Below, one piece after another: positions 48,515 to 59,958 of a DNA stretch of 64,000 nt. Position 1 is the stretch's first letter. Each line of letters starts with the position of its first letter. Below the pieces are notes generated by a model that ran no database searches, was not told the DNA's origin, and was given only the letters and a program-made list of their open reading frames with translations. The DNA comes from Pelobates cultripes (lineage: Eukaryota > Chordata > Amphibia > Anura > Pelobatidae): contig OW240912.1 in NCBI GenBank assembly GCA_933207985.1, positions 235,214,798 to 235,278,797 of the forward strand, read 5' to 3'. Both the position numbers and the translations under genes were made by a program.

Positions 48515-48846
48515 AGAGTCTAAGATGTAACGTTTTTTTGCAATTTTTCTGAGCTTTCCACGGTCTGACTTTGGGTGAATTTGCTGTGACATCTACTCCT
48601 GGGTAGATTGGCAACTGTCTTGAATGTTTTCCCACTTTTAAATAATCCTTCTCACTGTGGAATAATGGACTTTAAATTGTTAGGAAATGGGTTTATAGCC
48701 CGTCCTAGTTTGACGGGCAGCAACAATTGCTTCTCTAAGGTCATTACTGATGTCTTTCCTCCTTGGCATTGTGTTAACATACCTGAATGCTCCAGACCAT
48801 AAAACTGCTAAAACTTCAACTTTTATAGAGGTGGTCACACTTTCCG
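48515..48846 (-). pseudogene. Tc1-like transposase N-terminus (family A)
   Basis: Minus-strand reading from the ATG at 48769-48767 gives MPRRKDISNDLREAIVAARQ, then KTFKTVANLPRSRCHSKF, with a stop between them. This is the paired-type helix-turn-helix DNA-binding end of a Tc1/mariner transposase. The catalytic part is missing: it is followed at about 48875 by a different Tc1-like element. The terminus reads gtgtgaccacctctataaaa on the minus strand. Confidence 0.7.
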
Positions 48847-48874
48847 ATAATATGCCAATATTATAGTTATATTA

Positions 48875-49990
48875 AACTATGAGTACAAAAGTATTGGGAC
48901 ACCTGACCATTGCTAACAGGGACTTTTATGACATCGGAATCTAAATGTACTTGGTCACCCTTTATAGCTGTAACAGTATCCTCTCTTCATGGTAGGCTTT
49001 CCGCAAGATTTTGGAGTGTCTCTGTGGGAATGTTTGCCCATTCATCCAGTAGAGCATTTGTGAGGTCAGGCACTGATATTGGACGAGAAAGCCTGGCTCC
49101 CAATCTCTGTTCTAGTTCATTCCAAAGGTGTTTGATGGGGTTGAGGTCAGGGCTCTGTGCAGGCCAGTCAGGTTCTTAAACACCAAACTTATTCAACCAT
49201 GTCTTTATGGACCTCGAATTGTGCACTGGGGCACAGTTATACCAGAAAAGAAAATGGCCCTGTTTCCATAAAGTTGGAAGCATAACATTGTCCAAAATGC
49301 TAAAGCATTTAGATTTTCCTTCACTGGGAGTAAGGGGCCTGGCACAACCCCTGAACATCAGCCCCATACCTCCTCCACCAAACTTTACAGTTGGCACTGG
49401 AGTCAGGCAAGTAACATTCTCCTGGCAACCACCAAACCCAGACTCGCCCATCATACCGCCAAATGGAGTAGTGGGATTTGTCACTTCACAGAACATGTTT
49501 ACACTTCTCCAGAGTTCAGTGGTGTTGTGCTTTACACCACTTGATCTGACATTTGGCATTGCACTTGGTAATGTCAGGCTTGTATGCAGCTGCTTGGCTA
49601 TGGAAACCCGTTCCATGAAGCAGTTTTTGTGCTGATATTAATGCAAGTGGAAGTTTGCAACTCTTGGAATCAGCAGAGCAGGCAACTTTTACACACCATG
49701 CATCACAGCACTATGTGACTTTGCGTGGTTTTCTGCTACATGTCTGAGTTGCTGTTGTTGCTAAACGCTTCCACTTTCCAATAATACCACTTACAGCTAA
49801 CCGTGGAATATCTAGCAGGGATGATCTTTTACGAACTGGCTTATTGCAAAGCTAGCATCCTATTACGGTACCACACTTGGATTCACTAAGCTCTTCAGAA
49901 CGACCAATTGTTTGTAAGTGCAGACTGCCTGGCTAGGTGCTTGATTTTATACACTTGTTGCAATGGGTCTGTGGTAATATATAAAATATA
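48875..49990 (-). pseudogene. Tc1-like transposon with decayed transposase (family B)
   Basis: The element begins actatgagtacaaaagtatt at about 48875. On the minus strand the catalytic region reads (frame 49616-49176) ESGFGGCQENVTCL, TVKFGGGGMGLMF and YNCAPVHNSRSIKTWLNKFG. Next come DWPAQSPDLNPIKHLWNELE in the following frame, and the acidic end near 49000. The second catalytic Asp of the DDE triad, normally preceding xAPVH, is Asn here. Several stops and indels occur, so it is inactive. The N-terminal helix-turn-helix region is traceable to about 49900. Confidence 0.8.
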
Positions 49991-52753
49991 TTATACAGAT
50001 AATAGAACTTATCTAATACATATAATAGCAGACATGCAAAATTGAATAAAAACATCGGTGCAGGGGATTCCTATTAACATGATGTTGAGAATTGTTTGAA
50101 TATTTATATAGTTTGCAGATAGAGCTTTTCATGCCTCTAGAACCTAGCTGCCTTTTGGGTCTTTCAGTCTGAGACAGATCTCCTTCTTCCTTTCCCACAC
50201 CTTCTAGATAACCAGAGAATGTACCCTGGCCCTTGATTCCATTTAGCCTTTCATTGATTAGAGCTCAGCAAAATCACCAGTGAATCTTTATTTATTAAAG
50301 AGTAAGCTAGTAAGGTGACAATGGACTTTCAAAGTAACAGAGTTGAAAAATACTATGCTTGATTTTATAACATCAAATCTCTTGGTGATATCCATCATAC
50401 ATCTCCTTCCTAGGGCTTCTATAACATTTTACAGACATTTTCGTGGATCTTCTCTAATGCCTGGTATAATGCACAATATGTTAAGGGAGGATATTTTTGG
50501 AAACAGTCACCAAAGAGATGTTCTATTAGTCATAACACGAGAAGTGAATATGCAAAGCAGGAGATCACCTTTCCAGATATTGATAACCTGTGTACTCTAT
50601 TAATGAGTACCTCTATCCATCTAAGCAGACCTTTATTTGCTTATCCCTGTTGGCATCAAAGCTATTGTTTAACTCAATGTTTTTTTTTAATCACTAGGAA
50701 TTACTACCAGGTGGATTTTTTATATTAATGAAGCCCTCTTATAAAAATAAAATAAGCCCTATAAGCGGATACTGAAAAATTATACCTTTCCAAATTATAA
50801 AGTTACCGACAGTGTCTGCTTATACATTTTATTAGTTTTGGATAAGTTGTTGTACCTTGGTTTAGAATGACTTGTGAAGTGAATGGCAGTGGTAGATTCA
50901 GAGCCCAAACTTAGGAGGGGCACACTGCTACATTTGGTGACAGTTTTTTTCAAGGGGGACACATAGATCCACAAACACACACATGCACAAATATGCATAC
51001 CGTGACAAATACCTACACACATTTAGGCATGTATCTTCTGCTATGACACTGATACCCTAATTAATGCCCAACAACACAGTGAAAGGCCTTCAGTTTCCCC
51101 CTGCTACTTGTCAGACAAAATTCCTCTGGCTTCTCAGATTTGGTTTTTCAGATTTGGATTTGCCAATAGTCAATGTTATATATAATCTCTGTCCCTCTAT
51201 ATAAGCTCTGTTATTTTGTTAAACATATACAGGTTGGTTAATTAAGCATATCAATCTATTTGACAAGTAGGGCATGGTAACCCATGGCAAACTCTCTGAC
51301 ACTGTCAGAAAAACCAGGACTTGCAACAAGAACAATGTTGGCACCTTCACTAGAAAAGCTCATCACTGGATCACCAGGGATCTCATGAGGCCCAAGGGAG
51401 AAGTGGGTGAAACCAGTAATCACCACACTGGGTGACACCAACCTTAGTGACAGCAACCGATGATCATCCAACTAGTAATGAATAATACCTCTAAACCACA
51501 TGATAACAATGACATGAGTCAATCTTGTTAAAGAGAAGTTAATACGTTTCTATAGGTCATAAGAATACACATTTTTGTCTCATTAGAGAATTTGATTTTA
51601 GCTGAAAGTAGCAAGAAAAATAGCTAGTGTAGGACTAACCTAAAATACTTGCGTAGCCTTTGGTAGGTGAGCTAACACTATAAAGGCCATTTCAGTGGTA
51701 ATAAAATCTTCTCTCATATAAATGTATATTGGAGTTTGGTATTGTGTGCAGGTAACGTTTTTGGTTTTGTTTATATATTGTGGCTAAATATAAAAGCCAA
51801 TGCTGCCACCCAAGAATAGTGATATGGAGTGTGTTCTTAAACTTACAAAGGACTATATATACTTGATATTTCACTTGAATGGTACAGAATGTCTGGAATG
51901 TGTAATACGGGTAACGATTCTCACAACGTTGCCATGGTAATGTTTAGAATTGTGTATGTATACATAACATCTACAGTGTAAATGTGGATATACTGTGTGC
52001 TACATGTATACATTAATTTAGAAAAGTATTCCAGCTGCACCATGATTAACCATAAAAGTGAAGACAATATTTATTAAACAATTCCATTCTGGAAGACACC
52101 CATCCATTTTAATGTTACATTAGTCCCTTTTCTTTTGCATAGTATACATGACATGCCCACTCAGTAAAAGTATGAGACAGATTATATCCTGCACTTAATG
52201 GGTTGCTTTCATACATGATAGGACAATGTCGTCTAAATAACCGATGTAGACCAGTGGCGACATTAAAACTATGTTGTGATTTGTTTTAAAATAGTATCAT
52301 AGCAACACTTAGTTAAGCAAGTGGCTTAACACTGAAAATGATAGGGAGAATGAAATATTCCCAAAAAATATATGTCAGACTTGTCTGAGAGTATGATGCT
52401 GTAACTATTGTGGTCACTCATTGACTAAGGTTTATCGTAGTCAGTAGGAAATATTATCTATGTTTCCCAAGTGTACTGTGCAATTGGACATATAAAAGGT
52501 ACGAATACCCTGGGTATAAACTTACAAAATCCAGTTTAATGAAATAGTTAAAATAGTAAATATTTTGTTAGATTGTAAACTTGCAAGGTTAAGGACCCCA
52601 TCTTTCTCTACCAGTGTGAAACTACATACTCTATATCTTATTGTGAGCTATATAGGGTATAGTCAATTGTCAACTTGTCTGTCATCTTGTTATATTATAC
52701 AGTATTACAGAATCTGTTGGAGCTAAATAAGAATGATAAATACATCAAGTATT
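49991..52753. other. AT-rich DNA, no gene; hAT-like start at 50887
   Basis: CAGTGGTAGATTCAGAGCC at 50887 matches the hAT-like end at 436 in the opposite sense. Its partner end was not found. Short frames elsewhere show no motif. Confidence 0.4.
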
Positions 52754-52803
52754 TCAATATGTGTCTATCTGGTAATAATGATTACCAGATAGACACATAT
52801 TGA
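52754..52803. other. perfect 23-bp hairpin with 4-nt loop
   Basis: The arms 52754-52776 and 52781-52803 pair at every position (core TGTGTCTATCTGGTAAT). Pairing stops abruptly on both sides. Confidence 0.85.
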
Positions 52804-52892
52804 CCATTTAGTGTTTGTGTATGACTGTGAATGTTTTAAATTACAGTATTTTCCCTGGAAGCCATGATCACCTTAGATGTTTTCCTTTTAAT

Positions 52893-53883
52893 TAAGTGTT
52901 CTTGCATTGCAAGACCACTTATTGTTATCTCACATATATATTATTAAGTGTTCTTGCATAGCAAGACCACTTATTGTTATCTCACATATATATTATTATT
53001 AAGTGTTCTTGCATAGCAAGACCACTTATTGTTATCTCACATATATATTATTATTCTTATTATAGCCAAATTTGCCACCCTAACTCCTCCCACAGTTTTT
53101 ACACTACATAGACAAAAATTTACCAAAATGTGCAGATTGTTCCAGATCGGATTGCTATTACTTTATGGAACGTTTCGCCGAATGGTTCACGGAATATCGT
53201 CGTTCTTGTGGCGCAATTTGTCCCATAGGAATGAATGGCAAAGCTAGAGTGGGAGCTGGCAAAAGCTGAAAAATCAGGACATGATTTCTAAACCGCCACC
53301 ACTCCCTTATTTTCAGGCCCACCTACACAAATCTTATATCAAAACGTTCAGCTATCCCTGCTGCCACTAAACATGTCAACGGCTAAGCTATAGTCCTGAT
53401 AGTTTTCAAAATATAATCATTTGTTTGCAACTAACGCCGTCCATTGACATTCATTGAAACTTCACTCTACAAAGCTCAAATTTGAAGTGCAATTTCTAAA
53501 CTGCAACTGTGCCTTCATTTTTAATACTTCAGAGACATACTATGCATCAAAATGTAGGTCTGGGCCTTGTGATTCTCACAATATAAAGCTCTTCGCTGTA
53601 GGATTTATAGTTTTTAAAATACGAATACGACCGTTTGAAGATGGCAACCGCTAAAATACTCTGACCTGTGTCAGGCTGCAGCAGCAAGTGATGTCATAGA
53701 CAGGGCCTTTTGAACACCTGCTAATGTTTTTATAAATGTATGGTTTAATGTAACTGTGCAACAACTTTGCAATTAAATGTGCTATATAAATGATAACAGT
53801 TACTCCGCCCACTCCAGTTGTAGACTACTGGTGGAGGCAAGAACACTTCACACAATTTCCCCAGTATTCGTAGCTTTTCTAGT
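52893..53883. mobile_element. Helentron/Helitron2-like element, copy 1 (991 bp)
   Basis: It starts TAAGTGTTCTTGCA and ends GCTTTTCTAGT. A subterminal inverted copy of the start, GCAAGAACACTT (53837-53848), sits about 35 bp from the 3' end. Asymmetric inverted repeats with the 3' copy internal, and insertion between T and T, are hallmarks of Helitron2/Helentron elements. The 5' module (AAGTGTTCTTGCA through atatatatta) is repeated three times, starting at 52894, 52946 and 53001. It has no Rep/helicase coding and is non-autonomous. Confidence 0.55.
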
Positions 53884-55377
53884 TTATAATTGAATTATCT
53901 ATTTGTACATCACTTGTCTCATTTGATCAGTTCCCTGTTTCTCTCATTGTCTTTTTGATAGTATTCAAGTACCCTTTGTGTTTACTAAGTAGAACATTAG
54001 ATACAATAAATAATTCAGTATACAGTATTGAGCCACCATGGATCAGAGCTAATATTTGCTTTTGTCTATTACATCATTTCTAATAAAGTTTGTAGAATGT
54101 CAGCACATTGATTTGCATAGCTGATAGGGTGGGGCAGATTATTCACTTCTTAAACATATCCTCTTTAATTGTTGTCACTGCTATGAGGGCAGGCACTATG
54201 AAAGGAGATAGAAGTAGAACCTGCCACGCATGTTGTGTCGTATACTGTGCAACATGCGTAGCTACATTCTGGTGGTCTCTTCTTCCTCGTGATGATTGGT
54301 AGCAGCCTCCTCCCTGCCTGCCCTTTTCTCTATCTCTGCCTGTCCATCTGGACTCTGGAATGAGGAGTCTTCTTTTGTATTTTGTACTTAACTATTAAAG
54401 TGCCCAGTGCAGACTTTAAAAAATATATATTTTCCTCTGGGACCTGCCTTAGCTTCAGTGTGTGTATGTGTCTCCGTATGATTATGTCTCTGTATGAGAG
54501 TGTCCATGTTCCTGTATGACTTTATATGTATGAGTGTGTGTCTGTATGACTGTATAATGAATGCATGTCTGTATGAGTGTGTGTCTTCATGAGTATGGGT
54601 ATGTCTGCCTTTATGTATGTGTGCGTATGACTATGTCTGTATATGTTTACATGTGTATTTTTTTTCTTTATGGCAATGTGTCTTTATTACTGTGTATGTG
54701 TCTCCTATGTCTGTGTACGTGAGTGTATTAATGTGTGTATGTGTGTTTGTATGACTCTGTGTATTAAATTGTTCTTAAAGCGGCACTGTCACGGCCGCAT
54801 CCTCTTTTTTTTAAAAAGCTATTAAGATTAATAAAGCCTTTAGCTTCCCCTTAATCGCCTTTAAATATTTCTAAATCCATTTACTTAGCTTTTTTTGTAG
54901 GTTTGCTGGTGATCCGGATCTATTTCCAGTAGGTCGCCATCTTCCTCTCGCCGGATATCATGTGACCGCGGCTCCTTCATCTTCCCATACTCACCCGCGC
55001 GGTAAATTCCCGCGCATGCCCCTCGACGCTATGCTGTCCTCCTCCTGACCTTCCTCCAGCCTCCGCGCGAACCGAATGAATGGGCGTCTCTAACTGAATT
55101 GACAGGTCATGTGGTCGTTTTCTTTGATGGCCCCATGACCATATATGGTGATGTTCAGCACTCTGACCTGTGCTGAACATCACCATTTGTTAAATTGTAT
55201 TAATTTTCTAGTTTTAATAAAGATTTCTATATCCTGCCTCCATTTTACCTTCTGCTCCCTCTCCAGATAGCCAGCTATCCATCTATGACCTGCAGCTATA
55301 TTAGGAGGTATTATTTTCTTATATCTTTTTATTTATAAATTGTAAAAAAATTTTCCCTTATTCTCACTATTTCCTTT
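53884..55377. other. intergenic; TG-rich minisatellite and a TTAA terminus
   Basis: 54440-54770 is a degenerate tgtctgtatgagtgtgtg array. At 54775 starts TTAAAGCGGCACTGTCACGG, the same type of end as 63724. Its right end was not found. No gene was seen. Confidence 0.5.
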
Positions 55378-56562
55378 CTATTTAGTAGACCTGCCCCCCA
55401 ATTCCACTCACACTACACTTAGCCATCCTCCCTTTATTAATAATTACTTTCAATATTTTCCCTATTTAATTTCTATTTCTAGTTAGCTATTTAGTAGACC
55501 TGCCCCCAATTCCACTAACACTACACTTAGCCATCCTCCCTTTATTAAGTGTTCTTGCAAGAACACTTATTGTTATCTCACATATATATTATTCTTATTA
55601 TAGCCAAATTTGCCACCCTAACTCCTCCCACAGTTTTTACACTACATAGACAAAAATTTACCAAAGCGTGCAGATTGTTCCCGATCGGATTGCTATTACT
55701 TTGTGGAACGTTTCGCCGAATGGTTCACGGAATATCGTCGTTCTTGTGGCGAAATTTGTCCCATAGGAATGAATGGCAAAGCTAGAGTGGGAGCTGCGAA
55801 AAGCTGAAAAATCAGGACATGATTTCTAAACTGCCACCACTCCCTTATTTTCAGGCCCACCTACACAAATCCTATATCAAAACGTTCAGCTATCCCTGCT
55901 GCCACTAAACATGTCAACGGCTAAGCCATAGTCCTGATAGTTTTCACAATATAATCATTTGTTTGCAACTAACGCCGTCCATTGACATTCATTGAAACTT
56001 CACTCTACCAAGCTCAAATTTGAAGTGCAATTTCTAAACTGCGACTGTGCCTTCATTTTTAATACTTCAGAGACAACAGTTACTCCGCCCACTCCAGTTG
56101 TAGACTCCTGGTGGAGGCAAGAACACTTCACACAATTTCCCCAGAAATTGTAGCTTTTCTAGTTAATAATTATAATCAATATTTTCCCTATTTAATTTCT
56201 ATTTTTAGTTAGCTATTTAGTAGACCTGCCCCCCAATTCCACTCACACTACACTTAGCCATCCTCCCTTTATTAATAATTATAATCAATATTTTCCCTAT
56301 TTAATTTCTATTTTTAGTTAGCTATTTAGTAGACCTGCCCCCAAATTACACTCACACTACACTTAGCCATCCTCCCTTTATTAATAATTATAATCAATAT
56401 TTTCCCTATTTAATTTCTATTTTTAGTTAGCTATTTAGTAGACCTGCCCCCCAATTCCACTCACACTACACTTAGCCATCCTCCCTTTATTAATAATTAC
56501 TTTCAATATTTTCCCTATTTAATTTCTATTTTTAGTTAGCTATTTAGTAGACCTGCCCCCCA
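55378..56562. repeat. 109-bp tandem array, interrupted by a Helentron copy
   Basis: Units start with ctatttagtagacctgcccc at 55378, 55487, 56213, 56322, 56431 and 56540. Once the 618-bp insertion is removed, the spacing is 109 bp throughout (108 where one C is missing). Confidence 0.9.
55546..56163. mobile_element. Helentron/Helitron2-like element, copy 2 (618 bp)
   Basis: It has the same ends as copy 1. The 5' end is a perfect 22-bp palindrome (55547-55568). The right asymmetric repeat GCAAGAACACTT is at 56117-56128. Then come an 8-bp hairpin (ACAATTTC/GAAATTGT, 56132-56151) and 12 nt to the end CTAGT. About 265 bp present in copy 1 (53537-53797) are deleted here. It lies in a 109-bp array unit whose intact neighbours show the empty site (ccctttattaataat), so insertion at T^T is directly visible. 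Confidence 0.65.
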
Positions 56563-57810
56563 ATTGTTTTAGCTGAACGTGTTTGCTGCACGTGGTATCT
56601 GTTTGTGTTAGCTGCAAGTGTTTGAATGGTTTAGTTGAAAGTGTTTGCTGCACGTGGTATCTGTGTTTGCTGCAAGTGTTTGCTGGACGTGGTATCTGTT
56701 TGTGTTTGCTGCAAGTGTTTGAATGGTTTAGTTGAAAGCGTTTGCTGCACGTGGTATCTGTGTTTGAATGTTTTAGTTGAAAGCATTTGCTGCACGTGGT
56801 ATCTGTGTTTGAATGGTTTAGCTGAAAGCGTTTGCTGGACGTGGTATCTTTTTGTGTTTGCTGCAAGTGTTTAAATGGTTTAGTTGAAAGTGTTTGCTGC
56901 ACTTGGTATCTGTGTTTGAATGTTTTAGTTGAAAGTGTTTGCTGCACGTGGTATCTGTGTTTGAATGTTTTAGTTGAAAGTGTTTGCTGCATGTGGGATC
57001 TGTTTGTGTTAGCTGCAAGTGTTTGAATGGTTTAGTTGAAAGCGTTTGCTGCACGTGGTATCTGTGTTTGAATGGTTTAGCTGAAAGCGTTTGCTGGACG
57101 TGGTATCTGTTTGTGTTTGCTGCATGTGTTTAAATGGTTTAGTTGAAAGTGTTTGCTGCACGTGGTATCTGTGTTTGAATGTTTTAGTTGAAAGTGTTTG
57201 CTGCACGTGGTATCTGTTTGTGTTAGCTGCAAGTGTTTGAATGGTTTAGTTGAAAGTGTTTGCTGCACGTGGTATCTGTGTTTGCTGCAAGTGTTTGCTG
57301 GACGTGGTATCTGTTTGTGTTTGCTGCAAGTGTTTGAATGGTTTAGCTGAAAGCGTTTGCTGGACGTGGTATCTGTTTGTGTTTGCTGCAAGTGTTTAAA
57401 TGGTTTAGTTGAAAGTGTTTGCTGCACGTGGTATCTGTGTTTGAATGTTTTAGTTGAAAGTGTTTGCTGCACGTGGTATCTGTTTGTGTTCAGGGCCGGC
57501 CTTAGGGGTGTGCGAGCTGTGCGACCGCACAGGGCGCCATGGAACAGGGGGCGCCCTGTGGCCGACACAGCTCACTCATGGCCGGGGTGCAGGGGAGCTA
57601 AAAGAGGTACCTGGCTGGAGGATTAATTGTTCTCCACCCGGGTCTATTAAAAAAAAAAAAAAAAAAATCGCGGCAGAGGGGGCGGGGTTTACCGAGCGGC
57701 GGAGGCGGGGCTTATCGAGAGGCGGAGACGGGGCTAATACCTCCCGAAGCCCCTGCTGTACAGGAAGAGGGAAAGATGCTTCCCATCAGCCAACTGCATC
57801 CACTGGAAAG

Positions 57811-58500
57811 AGGTAAGTGTGTGTGTGTGACTGTTTGCCTGTTTGTGTGACTGTCTGTCTGTGTGTGTGTGTGACTGTCTGTCTGTGTGACTGCCTGCCT
57901 GTGTGCGTGTGACTGTCTGTGTGTGTGTGTGTGTGTGTGTGACTGTCTGTGTGACTGCCTGTCCTTGTGTGTGTGTGTGACTGTCTGTCTCTGTGTGTGT
58001 GTGTGACTGTCTCTGTGTGTGACTGCCTGCCTGTGTGTGACTGTCTGTGTGTGTGACTGTCTGTCTGTGTGTGACTGTCTGTCTGTGTGACTGTGTGTGT
58101 GACTGTCTGTCTGTGTGACTGCCCGTGTGTGTGACTGCCTGTGTGTGTGAGACTGTCTGTCCGTGTGACTGTCTGTGTGTGTGACTGTCTGTCTGTGTGT
58201 GTGACTGCCTGTGTGTGTGACTGCCTGTATGTGACTGCCTGCCTGCCTGTGTGTGTCTGTCTGTAACTATCTGTCTGAGTGTGACTGCCTGCCTGTGTGT
58301 GTGACTTTCTATCTGTGTGACTGCCTGCCTGTGTGTGTATAACTGTCTATGTGTGTGTTACTGTGTGTCTGTCTGTGTGTGTGACTGCCTATGTGACTGT
58401 CTGTCTGTGTGTGTGGCTGTAGCTGTGCCATTGTTTGTGCCTGTGCCTGTATGTGTGACTGCCTTTAACTGAGTGTGTGTGTACATGCCTGTAACCGAGT
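57811..58500. repeat. GT-rich minisatellite inside the hAT element
   Basis: Units of gtgtgactgtctgtct type continue for almost 700 bp. Confidence 0.9.
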
Positions 58501-58535
58501 TTAAATTTCCCCCACCCCTTCCTGTCAAGGCCGCA

Positions 58536-58830
58536 CTTTGACTGACAGACGCTCACTCACTGACAGACGCACACTCACTGACGACACATACACACTCACT
58601 GGCGACACATACACACTCACTGGCGACACATACACACTCACTGACTGACACATACACACTCACTGACTGACACATATACACTCACTGACCAACACACACA
58701 TTCACTCACAGACACACACACATTCACTTACAGACACACACAATTACACACTGACACACACACACACACACATTCACTTCAAAATAAACACTCACAGACA
58801 CACACACAGACATTTCCACTAACACTCACA
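58536..58830. repeat. CA-rich minisatellite inside the hAT element
   Basis: Units such as acacactcactggcgacaca and cacacattcac are roughly complementary in composition to the GT-rich array 36 bp upstream. Confidence 0.9.
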
Positions 58831-59958
58831 AACTAATATTTTTTACATTTATTTTAAATCCACCCAGCCTCCCTGGGAAAGCTGGAGTGGATTTCTTACC
58901 AGCAGTCCAGTGTGGCTGCTGGGCAGGCAGGCAGGGGGCGCACAGGCTGAGTAAGCAGCGCTTAGTGATGCCGGGAGCCGGACTGGCGTCATATTCTGGC
59001 TCCCGGCTTCATTAAGCGGCGCAGAGGAAGCTGAGCAGGAAGAGCTCAGGTGAGTATGCTCCTTCGCTGCCCGCTGCCAGCCTTGGGGGGGCTCAAAAGT
59101 GGCCAGCCGGTCAGCTCTTGAGCCCCCCAGGATGCGAGGCAAGCAAGGGATCTGCCTGGGGGTTTGGAGGGATGCTTTTTTTTGCCGCCCCCTGCAAAGT
59201 GGCCCCCAAGGCAGATGCCTTGTTTGCCTCGTGATACACACGTCCCCGGTGCCTGTGTGTGTTACTGTATTCAGGCAACTTGGTGGGAGGTGGGGGGGGC
59301 GCCGTGAAGACTTTTTGCACAGGGCGCCTAATTGCCTAAGGCCGGCCCTGTTTGTGTTAGCTGCAAGTGTTTGAATGGTTTAGTTGAAAGTGTTTGCTGC
59401 ACGTGGTATCTGTGTTTGCTGCAAGTGTTTGCTGGACGTGGTATCTGTTTGTGTTTGCTGCAAGTGTTTGAATGGTTTAGTTGAAAGCGTTTGCTGCACG
59501 TGGTATCTGTCTTTGAATGTTTTAGTTGAAAGTGTTTGCTGCACGTGGTATCTGTGTTTGAATGTTTTAGTTGAAAGTGTTTGCTGCACGTGGTATCTGT
59601 GTTTGAATGTTTTAGTTGAAAGTGTTTGCTGCACGTGGTATCTGTGTTTGAATGTTTTAGTTGAAAGTGTTTGCTGCACGTGGTATCTGTTTGTGTTTGC
59701 TGCAAGTGTTTGAATGGTTTAGTTGAAAGCGTTTGCTGCACGTGGTATCTGTGTTTGAATGGTTTAGCTGAAAGCGTTTGCTGGACGTGGTATCTGTTTG
59801 TGTTTGCTGCAAGTGTTTAAATGGTTTAGTTGAAAGTGTTTGCTGCACGTGGTATCTGTGTTTGAATGGTTTAGTTGAAAGCGTTTGTTGCTCGTGGTAT
59901 CTGTGTTTGAATGGTTTAGTTGAAAGTGTTTGCTGCACGTGGTATCTGTGTTTGTATT

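Larger units (their letters stand above)
57491..59350. mobile_element. hAT element, 1860 bp, perfect 16-bp TIR and 8-bp TSD
   Basis: The ends are perfect inverted CAGGGCCGGCCTTAGG, and the flanks are an exact 8-bp duplication TTTGTGTT (57483-57490 and 59351-59358). The subterminal blocks cacagggcgcc are also inverted copies. No transposase frame is present, so it is non-autonomous. It inserted into the 45-bp array; the intact site is seen at other units, for example near 57000-57010 (ctgtttgtgttagctgc). Confidence 0.95.
56563..59958. repeat. 45-bp minisatellite, split by an hAT element
   Basis: The basic unit is 45 bp (gtgtttgaatgttttagttg followed by aaagtgtttgctgcacgtgg and tatct). A longer variant inserts tttgtgtttgctgcaag. 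Because the unit is a multiple of three, both strands show long open frames repeating QQTLSTKTFKHRYHV or FVESVCCTWYLCLN. The array runs 56563-57490 and 59351-59958. Confidence 0.95.

Noticed and set aside
55378..56562. CRISPR-like regularly spaced repeats
   Set aside because: Units are 109 bp, contiguous, without variable spacers; this is satellite-type DNA in a eukaryotic context.
56540..57568. Long minus-strand open frames (150 and 163 codons) and plus-strand frames in the minisatellite
   Set aside because: They follow only from the 45-bp period and repeat the same 15 residues; no gene structure or known domain.
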